Of a DNA stretch of 5,885 bases, positions 1 to 5,433 are shown in pieces. Made by a program: the position numbers and the translations under genes. The notes below the pieces were generated by a model. That model made no database searches. It was not told the DNA's origin and saw only the letters and a list, made by a program, of their open reading frames with translations. Each line of letters opens with the position of its first letter. The stretch's first letter is position 1. The DNA lies in the NCBI GenBank assembly GCA_035457505.1, contig DATIBL010000058.1, forward strand, positions 1-5,885, read 5' to 3'. This DNA is from DATIBL01 sp035457505. Its GTDB lineage: Bacteria > Patescibacteriota > Minisyncoccia > Phycocordibacterales > UBA6899.

Positions 1-1346
1 CGGATCTGACGACGAGCTCGCGTTTCATGATCTGGGAAATGTCGTGGGAGGGATTCAAAGAGCGCCCGATCCTCGGATGGGGGCAGGAGAATTTCCTCTA
101 CGTGTTCTCGAAGTACTACGATCCGAAGATGTGGAATCAGGAGCCGTGGTTTGATCGCTCGCACGACGTGTTCTTCGACTGGCTGATCGCTGGTGGCGCG
201 CTCGGACTCCTGTCGTATCTCTCGATGTTCGGGGCTGCTGTCTGGCTTATGTGGCGAAAGCTCCGCGACCGGCTCTCGGTCGTTGAACGCGCGATCCTTA
301 CGGGCATGCTTGCCGGATACTTCGTGCACAATATCTTTGTGTTCGACAATCTCACGAGCTATCTCGTCTTCTTTGCGCTCCTCGGATATCTCCATGCGCT
401 CTCAGTGGATGTGGACGGTGTGCATGAGCACAAGGCTAAGAAGGACGCTCCGCGTGCACTCGAAGCGCAGGATGCACTGGTCGCGACCGCGCTCATCATC
501 GCTATGACCGCCGGTCTCGTTTATGCGCTCAATATTCGAAATATCAATGCAAACATTGCGTTGATCGACGCGATCCGAGTCGGCGTGAAGCCGATCGGAA
601 ACGGGAAGTTCGAGATCCCGATCGCGGACGTTGCATCGAAGGATCTCTTCGGCCGCACCGAAGCGCGCGAGCAGCTCGGACAGATGGCGTTCCAGGCGAC
701 AGATCCCCGTATTCCGCCGGAGCTGCGCAATGAGTTCTATCAGCTCACGTCGCGCGCGTTTGAAGACGAGGTTACGCGTGATCCGACGAACATGCGCACG
801 CGATCCTTCGCGGGAATGTTTTACTCGCGCTTCGGGCAGAACGAAAAGGCGCTCGAGCACTACGCAAAGGCGATCGAACTTTCTCCGACCCGCCAGTCCA
901 CCTATATTGACCTCACTTCGATGTACCTGAATGCGGGAAATTTTGGGAAAGCGGTGGAGAATGCAAAGATCGCATACGAGCTTGAGCCAGCCTATCCCGA
1001 ATCGCGGATTTTCTATGCGATCGCACTCATCTACAACAACCAGTCTGCCGAGGCGGATGAAGTGCTTGTGCCGTTCGCGGGGATGCCTCAAGCCTACGAT
1101 CAGCGCATCGTGAACGCCTACGGAAACACGAAGCGCTTCGATAAGGTGATCGCGCTGGTCGGCGAGAAGATCGCCGGAGGTGATGCGACCGGCCGGGACC
1201 ACCTCTCGCTCGCGGGGGCATATCTCGAGCTTGGACAAAAGCAGAAGGCAATCGAGGAGATCGAAGTGGCGATTACAATGGACGCTTCGCTCAAGGAGCA
1301 AGGGCAGAAAATCATCGAGTCGATCCGAACCGGAAAGCCGATCTAG
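1..1346 (+). CDS. O-antigen ligase/polymerase-like (Wzy_C) membrane protein with C-terminal TPR domain, 5' partial
   Basis: The reading frame is open from the window edge (first full codon at 3) to TAG at 1344-1346, so the gene starts upstream. The ATG at 27 is probably internal: the codons before it (read SSRFMIW across it) carry the Arg-x-x-x-Trp that normally opens the Wzy_C core. Numbering from that Met: PILGWGQENF at 14-23; RSHDVFFDW at 44-52, where the family's periplasmic His (H46) is expected; hydrophobic segments near 48-76, 89-109, 110-125 and 150-170; then a soluble region with TPR-like repeats near 255-288, 289-322, 323-352 and 400-433 (for example EKALEHYAKAIELSP). Known of the family: these integral membrane enzymes join or polymerise lipid-linked glycans at the outer face of the membrane. 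Inference: this one handles a surface polysaccharide or glycosylates surface protein, with the TPR tail binding a partner. Substrate cannot be read from sequence. The general class is fairly sure; ligase versus polymerase is open. Confidence 0.8.
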   Translation, partial: DLTTSSRFMIWEMSWEGFKERPILGWGQENFLYVFSKYYDPKMWNQEPWFDRSHDVFFDWLIAGGALGLLSYLSMFGAAVWLMWRKLRDRLSVVERAILTGMLAGYFVHNIFVFDNLTSYLVFFALLGYLHALSVDVDGVHEHKAKKDAPRALEAQDALVATALIIAMTAGLVYALNIRNINANIALIDAIRVGVKPIGNGKFEIPIADVASKDLFGRTEAREQLGQMAFQATDPRIPPELRNEFYQLTSRAFEDEVTRDPTNMRTRSFAGMFYSRFGQNEKALEHYAKAIELSPTRQSTYIDLTSMYLNAGNFGKAVENAKIAYELEPAYPESRIFYAIALIYNNQSAEADEVLVPFAGMPQAYDQRIVNAYGNTKRFDKVIALVGEKIAGGDATGRDHLSLAGAYLELGQKQKAIEEIEVAITMDASLKEQGQKIIESIRTGKPI

Positions 1347-1384
1347 AAAACAACGAAGCCGCGGACACGCGGCTTCGTTGTTTT
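1347..1384 (+). terminator. Intrinsic terminator of the Wzy_C-TPR gene
   Basis: A perfect 17-bp inverted repeat (1347-1363 with 1368-1384) with a GACA loop begins directly after the TAG stop. The GC-rich core GAAGCCGCG/CGCGGCTTC is flanked by AAAACAAC on the left and GTTGTTTT on the right, giving the U-rich 3' end. It separates this gene from murB 24 bp further on. The symmetry (A-tract left, T-tract right) would let it act in both directions. Confidence 0.9.
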
Positions 1385-1398
1385 CACGGAGAGGGGAG

Positions 1399-1404
1399 TA
1401 TACT
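1399..1404 (+). promoter_or_regulatory. -10 box of the murB promoter
   Basis: TATACT (5 of 6 to TATAAT) ends 4 bases before the first murB ATG and 7 before the second. A start of transcription at the usual distance falls on or beside these ATGs, implying a leaderless or nearly leaderless message. The -35 is weak: TTGTTT at 1378-1383 with a short 15-base spacer, overlapping the right arm of the preceding terminator. A purine-rich run, GGAGAGGGGAG at 1388-1398, could serve as ribosome-binding site if transcription began further upstream. Confidence 0.6.
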
Positions 1405-1408
1405 CAAT

Positions 1409-2443
1409 ATGATGGTGATCGAGGAACATGTTCCGCTTGCGTTACACACGACATTCAAGGTCGGCGGGCCTGCGCGATATCTTGCGCATGCGGCGACGGA
1501 CGCCGAACTTCTCGAAGCGATCGCGTTCGCTCGCGAGCGGGCACTCTCTATTCTGGTGCTCGGCGGGGGATCGAACATGCTGGTTAGGGACAACGGGTTT
1601 CCCGGCGTGGTGATCAGGATGGAAGGAAAAGGGGTCACATGGGAGGACTGCGGCGAAATGGTGCGCGTCATCGCTGATGCGGGAGTCATATGGGACGATT
1701 TTGTTCGTGAGTCGACCGAGCGCGGGCTGTTCGGTCTTGCCAATCTCTCGGCAATCCCAGGGACTGTCGGTGCGGCCCCGGTGCAGAATATCGGCGCATA
1801 CGGAGTCGAAGTTGCTGAGATGATCGCATTCGTCGATGTGATCGACCGCGAAACGTTCACGCGCATCCGGCTTTCACGCGAAGACTGCGCGTTCGGTTAT
1901 CGCGATAGCATCTTTAAACGCAAAGAAGGTGCAACGTTTGTCGTTGTGCGCGTGGCGTTCGATCTCTCGCGAAATGGAAGTGCGAATATCGCATATCAGG
2001 ATCTTCTGCGATATTTCGACGGGCGCGATCACGCTTCGCTCGGCGCACGCGACATTCGCGAAGCAGTGATCGCGATCCGCGCGAAAAAATTCCCACCTCT
2101 TGCGACGATCGGCACTGCCGGATCGTTTTTCAAGAATCCGATCATTGATGCTCGGCATGCAGCAGATCTGAAGACGCAATTTCCCGATCTTCCGGTATAT
2201 CCCGCAGGAGAGGGAATATCCAAGATCTCAGCCGCATTTTTGATCGACAAGGTTGCTGGTTTTCGCGGTGCGCGTCGCGGTGCAGTCAGATCATGGGATG
2301 CACAAGCACTGGTCTTGGTGAACGAAGGCGGAGCGTCGGCGCAGGACATCGCAGGGTTCGCGCAAGAGATTCGTGATCGCGTTCGCGAACTCACGAACGT
2401 TGTTCTTGATCCGGAAGTCGTCCATATCGGCATCAATGAATGA
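1409..2443 (+). CDS. murB: UDP-N-acetylenolpyruvoylglucosamine reductase (MurB)
   Basis: MurB is the cytoplasmic FAD enzyme that uses NADPH to reduce UDP-GlcNAc-enolpyruvate to UDP-MurNAc, the second committed step of peptidoglycan precursor synthesis. The 344-residue product is complete and close in length to the E. coli enzyme. Visible motifs in order: HTTFKVGGPARYL (13-25); LGGGSNMLV (51-59) and PGTVGAAPVQNIGAYG (117-132), FAD-binding; FGYRDSIF (162-169) with the conserved Tyr164-Arg165; AGSFFKNP (237-244) with Ser239, the expected proton donor; ISAAFLID (270-277 region) ; and LDPEVVHIG (333-341) with Glu336. The stretch around Tyr196 (IAYQDL) aligns with the tyrosine loop of type I, E. 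coli-like enzymes. All expected catalytic residues are present. Start: first in-frame Met, with the normal short lead before TTFKVGG; ATG at 1412 is an equally possible start. Neighbours have separate promoters; no mur/fts cluster is seen in the window. Confidence 0.97.
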   Translation: MMVIEEHVPLALHTTFKVGGPARYLAHAATDAELLEAIAFARERALSILVLGGGSNMLVRDNGFPGVVIRMEGKGVTWEDCGEMVRVIADAGVIWDDFVRESTERGLFGLANLSAIPGTVGAAPVQNIGAYGVEVAEMIAFVDVIDRETFTRIRLSREDCAFGYRDSIFKRKEGATFVVVRVAFDLSRNGSANIAYQDLLRYFDGRDHASLGARDIREAVIAIRAKKFPPLATIGTAGSFFKNPIIDARHAADLKTQFPDLPVYPAGEGISKISAAFLIDKVAGFRGARRGAVRSWDAQALVLVNEGGASAQDIAGFAQEIRDRVRELTNVVLDPEVVHIGINE

Positions 2444-2476
2444 TCATAAATATTTTGAAAGAGAAATTTTTTTCTT
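2444..2476 (+). other. AT-rich segment with T7 run after murB (possible weak terminator or unwinding region)
   Basis: The first 33 bases after the murB stop are almost all A/T and include a T7 run at 2467-2473. A small AT-only foldback (GAAA 2463-2466 with TTTC 2471-2474) is the only hairpin, so termination here would be weak. No strong terminator follows murB before the next promoter. The same bases could be an easily melted element near the DnaA box 25 bases further on. Neither role is established. Confidence 0.35.
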
Positions 2477-2496
2477 CATCACGATGATGCGAATGA

Positions 2497-2526
2497 AAAG
2501 TTATCCACAACTTTCTGATAAAAGTT
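2497..2526 (+). promoter_or_regulatory. Consensus DnaA box (TTATCCACA) within AAAGTT repeats
   Basis: TTATCCACA at 2501-2509 is an exact match to the strong DnaA-box consensus. It is embedded in an inverted repeat, AAAGTT at 2497-2502 and AACTTT at 2509-2514, and AAAAGTT recurs directly at 2496-2502 and 2520-2526. Two looser sites on the same strand, TCTTCCACA at 2710-2718 and TTGGCCACA at 2846-2854, each differ at two positions. One perfect 9-mer in a moderately sized noncoding region may mean DnaA-responsive transcription, part of an origin, or chance. Confidence 0.45.
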
Positions 2527-2527
2527 C

Positions 2528-2556
2528 TTGAGTGCACATCACTCACGCGAGATAAT
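2528..2556 (+). promoter_or_regulatory. Sigma70-type promoter P1 for the microgene
   Basis: TTGAGT (2528-2533) and GATAAT (2551-2556) are separated by exactly 17 bases, matching the -35 consensus at 4 of 6 and the -10 at 5 of 6. Transcription would start near 2563, giving an untranslated leader of about 88 bases before the ATG at 2651. This is the best-looking promoter in the window. A dyad lies over its -35 and spacer. Confidence 0.6.
2529..2545. repeat. Inverted repeat over the P1 -35 and spacer (candidate operator)
   Basis: TGAGTG (2529-2534) and CACTCA (2540-2545) form a perfect 6-bp dyad around CACAT. It overlaps the -35 box and half the spacer of P1, the usual place for a repressor site. 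The half-site GAGT recurs at 2566-2569 and ACTC at 2589-2592; ACTCACG occurs directly at 2541-2547 and 2589-2595. Confidence 0.4.
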
Positions 2557-2559
2557 TAT

Positions 2560-2600
2560 GTGTAGGAGTGTTCATTTCCGGAAATGTAACTCACGGACAC
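2560..2600. repeat. Extended dyad with 14-bp perfect palindromic core
   Basis: The core CATTTCCGGAAATG (2573-2586) is a perfect palindrome. Further pairs flank it on nearly the same centre: GAGT 2566-2569 with ACTC 2589-2592, and GTGT 2560-2563 with ACAC 2597-2600. Read as RNA from P1 this is a hairpin with a CCGG loop at the very 5' end of the transcript; read as DNA it is a candidate dimeric-regulator site just downstream of P1. The sequence does not say which. Confidence 0.5.
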
Positions 2601-2629
2601 TTCGCACAATTGTGCAGGTCGACTATTAT
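2601..2629 (+). promoter_or_regulatory. Possible second promoter P2 with overlapping 12-bp palindrome
   Basis: TTCGCA (2601-2606) and TATTAT (2624-2629) are 17 bases apart, a 4-of-6 and 5-of-6 match, predicting a start near 2636 and a 15-base leader before the microgene. The perfect palindrome GCACAATTGTGC (2604-2615) overlaps the -35 and spacer and could be an operator. No Shine-Dalgarno sequence lies before the ATG at 2651. Confidence 0.4.
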
Positions 2630-2650
2630 TAGGTCTTAACCTTCACTACT

Positions 2651-2701
2651 ATGGCAGCGAAGAAGAAGGCAAAGAAGGCCGCGAAGAAGAAGAAGATGTA
2701 A
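2651..2701 (+). CDS. 16-residue Lys/Ala-rich microprotein
   Basis: ATG at 2651-2653 to TAA at 2699-2701 encodes MAAKKKAKKAAKKKKM: 9 Lys, 5 Ala, 2 Met, with every Lys as AAG. An in-frame TAG at 2630-2632 and no other start codon after it fix the start. Evidence that it is a gene: promoters upstream with normal spacing, and a strong intrinsic terminator starting 17 bases after the stop, leaving a short transcript built around this frame. There is no Shine-Dalgarno sequence, as at other starts here. The peptide would be extremely basic, with no room for a folded domain. It resembles the Lys/Ala tails of histone H1-like proteins, so nucleic-acid or ribosome binding is a reasonable guess. Alternatives: a leader peptide, a dual-function small RNA, or a noncoding RNA with a chance frame. 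Function is unknown. Confidence 0.6.
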   Translation: MAAKKKAKKAAKKKKM

Positions 2702-2717
2702 TCATCTGTTCTTCCAC

Positions 2718-2759
2718 AAACAAAAATCCTGCTCCCGAAAGGGAGCGGGATTTTTGTTT
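2718..2759 (+). terminator. Strong intrinsic terminator after the microgene
   Basis: A 19-bp stem (2718-2736 with 2741-2759, one G-U pair) is capped by a GAAA tetraloop. The core CCTGCTCCC/GGGAGCGGG is flanked by AAACAAAAAT on the left and ATTTTTGTTT on the right, so the 3' arm supplies the U-tract. Symmetry means it may also stop transcription from the other side. Confidence 0.9.
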
Positions 2760-2775
2760 TGCGGTGAATTCTTGC

Positions 2776-2791
2776 CGGAAGCGAACTTCCG
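2776..2791. repeat. Small stem-loop between terminator and secA
   Basis: CGGAAG (2776-2781) and CTTCCG (2786-2791) form a perfect 6-bp stem with a CGAA loop. TTCTT (2769-2773) and AAGAA (2798-2802) pair around it. There is no T-tract, so it is not an intrinsic terminator. It lies upstream of the predicted secA start of transcription, so it would be transcribed only from a further promoter that was not identified. Confidence 0.35.
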
Positions 2792-2834
2792 CATCGTAAG
2801 AACGCCGAAAGAAAAGGCAGGAGTTTGGAGAGTT

Positions 2835-2867
2835 TGACTGAAAACTTGGCCACAAGGAAACTAGTCA
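2835..2867. repeat. Nested dyad just upstream of, and touching, the secA -35
   Basis: TGACT (2835-2839) pairs with AGTCA (2863-2867), and inside it CTTG (2845-2848) pairs with CAAG (2853-2856), separated by A-rich internal loops. The outer right arm overlaps the proposed secA -35 (2862-2867). A regulator-binding site is possible. A degenerate DnaA box, TTGGCCACA, lies at its centre (2846-2854). Confidence 0.35.
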
Positions 2868-2890
2868 GCCCATAGGCTCTGCGGTATAGT
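2862..2890 (+). promoter_or_regulatory. secA promoter
   Basis: TAGTCA (2862-2867, 4 of 6) and TATAGT (2885-2890, 5 of 6) have a 17-base spacer. The predicted start near 2897 leaves about 5 bases before the ATG at 2902, too few for a Shine-Dalgarno site, and none is seen. This suggests nearly leaderless translation. Confidence 0.6.
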
Positions 2891-2901
2891 GGGACAACTT
2901 T

Positions 2902-5409
2902 ATGGAATTTTTGAAGAAGATCCTGGGAACATCGAGCACTCGGACCGTCAAGTCGCTCGAAGGAAAAGTTCGTGAGATCAATGCTCTCGAACCGCGGTTT
3001 GCTGCGCTTTCGGACGAAGAGCTCCGTGCAAAGACTGCGGAGCTGAAAGGCCGAGTCGCCGAAGGGGCATCGCTCGACGATCTTTTGCCGGAAGCTTTTG
3101 CCGCTGTCCGCGAAGCATCGAAGCGCACACTCGGTCAGCGGCATTATGACGTGCAGCTTGTTGGTGGCATGGTCCTGCATCGCGGAGGTATTGCGGAGAT
3201 GCGTACGGGAGAGGGAAAGACGCTCGTCGCGACGCTCCCGGTCTATTTGAATGCACTCACAGGAAAAGGTGTACATGTCGTCACGGTAAACGATTATCTT
3301 TCTCGCCGCGACGGGGTGTGGATGGGACAGATCTACTCGGCGCTCGGCCTTTCTGTCGGCGTCATCAATCACGAATCATCATATCTCTATGATCCGACGA
3401 TCCGCTCAGCGACAGACGACGCTGCGCGCGATGAAACGGGATCATTCCGCGTATTCCACGAGTTCCTGCGCCCATGTCTGCGCCCCGAAGCATATGCGGC
3501 GGATATTACATATGGAACGAACAATGAATTCGGTTTTGATTATCTTCGCGACAACATCGCCTACGACGTGCGCGATCTTCGACAGCGCGAACATGCGTAT
3601 GCGATCGTTGATGAAATCGATTCGATCTTGATCGACGAAGCGCGCACGCCGCTCATTATCTCTGCGCCTGCGCAAGATTCCGAATCGCTCTATGCGACAT
3701 TCGCGTCGATCGCGCGATCGCTCGTCGAAGGGGAGGACTACACGGTCGACGAAAAGCTGAAGGCGATCCAGATCACCGACAGTGGGATCACGAAGGCAGA
3801 GCAGGCGCTCGGGATCGAAAATATCTACACCGACAAGGGTGTGAAATACGTGCATCATCTCGAGACTGCGACCCGCGCGAAGGCGCTTTTCCAGCGCGAT
3901 CGCGAATATGTCGTCCGCGAGGGAGAAGTCGTGATCGTCGATGAGTTCACTGGACGTTTGCAGCCTGGCCGCCGCTGGAGCGAGGGCTTGCATCAGGCGA
4001 TCGAAGCAAAAGAAGGCGTGAAGGTGCAGCAGGAATCGCGCACGATGGCGTCGATCACGTTCCAGAATTACTTCAAGATGTACGGCAAGCTCGCGGGTAT
4101 GACCGGAACCGCGTCGACCTCCGCCGAGGAATTCTCGCGCATCTATGGCCTCGAAGTTGTCGAAGTTCCGCCGAATCGGCCTTCGCAGCGCGCAGACAAG
4201 AATGATCTGATCTTTCAGACTGAGACTGGGAAGTTCACGGCGATCGCACGGGTCGTCAAAGAGTCGCACGAGCGCGGTCAGCCTGTCCTGATCGGAACCG
4301 CATCAATCGAGAAGAACGAACTCCTCTCGGCGTTTCTCTCGCGCGAGGGGATCCCGCATGAGGTGCTGAATGCCAAGAACCATGAGCGCGAGGGTGAGAT
4401 CATCGCCCAGGCCGGTCGGCTTGCGTCGGTTGTGATCGCAACCAACATGGCGGGCCGCGGCGTCGACATCAAACTCGGCGGCAATCCGTCAACCAAAGAA
4501 GAATACGATGAGGTTGTGTCCCGTGGCGGCCTGTTTGTTATCGGCACCGAGCGGCACGAGGCGCGCCGTATCGACAATCAGCTGCGCGGACGCTCCGGTC
4601 GCCAGGGCGATCCGGGTACGACGCAGTTCTTCGTTTCGCTTGAGGATTCGCTTATGCGTATTTTCGCGTCGGATACGATCAAGTCGATGATGGGCCGTTT
4701 CGGGATCCCGGAAGATGAGCCGATCGAGAATCGCATGATCTCGCGGGCGCTTGAGAATGCGCAGACGAAGATTGAGGGATTCCATTTTGATGCGCGCAAG
4801 CACGTGCTCCAGTACGACAACGTTATCAACTTCCAGCGCCAGACGATGTATGCGCGCCGAAGGAAGCTGCTCCTTGGAAAGACTGAAGACGTGAAGGAGT
4901 ACCTTGAACAGATCCTCGAGAAGGCGGGGGAATATGCCGAAACCGCCCGAGCGGCGATCGAAGAGAAGCATGTTGTGCTCGGCGACCAGGCGTTCTACGA
5001 GGTCGTGCGTCGTCTTGCGCTCCAGTCGAATGATTACTTCTGGATCGATCACCTCGAGCTTATGGATTATGCGCGTTCCTCGGTGAACCTGCGCGCATAC
5101 GGGCAGCGTGATCCGCTCGTCGAATACAAGCGCGAGGCGCTCCGGCTCTATAAGGAAATGGAGGAATCGATCATCATACAGATTCTCGATATGATCCCGA
5201 AGCTCCAGGTCGGCGCATTCACCCAGGAAGAAGCTGAGCTCAAGCGTGTTGCCGCACAAATGGAACTCGCGGGTGGATCGAGCGAACAAGCAGCCGCGAA
5301 ACCAGCTGCAGCACAGGCACCGAAGGGAGAGTCTGGCGAGCATATCGGCCGCAATGATCCGTGCTTCTGCGGATCAGGGAAGAAGTACAAGAAGTGTCAC
5401 GGGGCGTAG
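2902..5409 (+). CDS. secA: Protein translocase ATPase SecA
   Basis: SecA is the cytoplasmic and membrane-peripheral motor that pushes unfolded preproteins through SecYEG by ATP hydrolysis. The product is 835 residues, complete, near the B. subtilis length. In order: amphipathic N-terminus MEFLKKILG; Walker A MRTGEGKT (100-107) in NBD1; DEAD-type VDEID (236-240); preprotein cross-linking domain roughly 221-365, ending near VDEFTGR (346-352); GMTGTA (399-404); NBD2 with TNMAGRGVDI (514-523) and QLRGRSGRQGD (560-570, arginine finger region); helical scaffold/wing about 580-770; a low-complexity Ala-rich linker; and the SEC-C zinc motif at 821-833 (C821, C823, C832, H833), which normally binds SecB or ribosome. 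RNDPCFCGSGKK has Phe where Pro is usual. About 30 residues are inserted between 154 and 196. Single gene with its own promoter; no plus-strand terminator follows. Confidence 0.99.
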   Translation: MEFLKKILGTSSTRTVKSLEGKVREINALEPRFAALSDEELRAKTAELKGRVAEGASLDDLLPEAFAAVREASKRTLGQRHYDVQLVGGMVLHRGGIAEMRTGEGKTLVATLPVYLNALTGKGVHVVTVNDYLSRRDGVWMGQIYSALGLSVGVINHESSYLYDPTIRSATDDAARDETGSFRVFHEFLRPCLRPEAYAADITYGTNNEFGFDYLRDNIAYDVRDLRQREHAYAIVDEIDSILIDEARTPLIISAPAQDSESLYATFASIARSLVEGEDYTVDEKLKAIQITDSGITKAEQALGIENIYTDKGVKYVHHLETATRAKALFQRDREYVVREGEVVIVDEFTGRLQPGRRWSEGLHQAIEAKEGVKVQQESRTMASITFQNYFKMYGKLAGMTGTASTSAEEFSRIYGLEVVEVPPNRPSQRADKNDLIFQTETGKFTAIARVVKESHERGQPVLIGTASIEKNELLSAFLSREGIPHEVLNAKNHEREGEIIAQAGRLASVVIATNMAGRGVDIKLGGNPSTKEEYDEVVSRGGLFVIGTERHEARRIDNQLRGRSGRQGDPGTTQFFVSLEDSLMRIFASDTIKSMMGRFGIPEDEPIENRMISRALENAQTKIEGFHFDARKHVLQYDNVINFQRQTMYARRRKLLLGKTEDVKEYLEQILEKAGEYAETARAAIEEKHVVLGDQAFYEVVRRLALQSNDYFWIDHLELMDYARSSVNLRAYGQRDPLVEYKREALRLYKEMEESIIIQILDMIPKLQVGAFTQEEAELKRVAAQMELAGGSSEQAAAKPAAAQAPKGESGEHIGRNDPCFCGSGKKYKKCHGA

Positions 5410-5411
5410 AG

Positions 5412-5433
5412 AAAAACCCCGCAGAGTGCGGGG
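5412..5433 (-). terminator. One-sided intrinsic terminator of the minus-strand gene
   Basis: CCCCGCA (5417-5423) and TGCGGGG (5427-5433) make a perfect 7-bp GC-rich stem with a 3-base loop. On the minus strand it follows the TAG stop directly and is followed by T5 (A5 at 5412-5416 on the plus strand). On the plus strand there is no T-tract, so it is not a classical terminator for secA, whose stop is just before it. Confidence 0.8.

Noticed and set aside
402..1301. Long minus-strand open frame (299 codons) inside the Wzy_C-TPR gene
   Set aside because: It lies wholly opposite a recognisable coding region; its Arg/Leu/Asp-rich translation shows no family motif and reflects codon bias of the real strand.
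2659..2695. AAG-rich tract considered as a simple-sequence repeat rather than a gene
   Set aside because: The repeat is interrupted by three Ala codon forms (GCA, GCC, GCG), is framed by ATG and TAA, and lies inside a promoter-terminator unit, so coding is the better explanation; noncoding origin is not fully excluded.
2772..2837. Possible TTG-started 21-codon leader ORF between the terminator and secA
   Set aside because: No ribosome-binding site, no promoter between the terminator and this frame, and no recognisable arrest motif; the predicted secA transcript starts further downstream.
2629..3372. Minus-strand open frame (247 codons) spanning the microgene, its terminator and the start of secA
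   Set aside because: It crosses a strong terminator and the secA promoter, and its Phe-rich end is simply the complement of the AAG repeats in the microgene.
3442..4269. Minus-strand open frame (275 codons) opposite secA
   Set aside because: Fully antisense to conserved SecA motifs, with no promoter, terminator or recognisable domain.
4489..5343. Minus-strand open frame (284 codons) opposite the 3' half of secA
   Set aside because: Shadow of secA; low-complexity Arg/Leu-rich translation without motifs.
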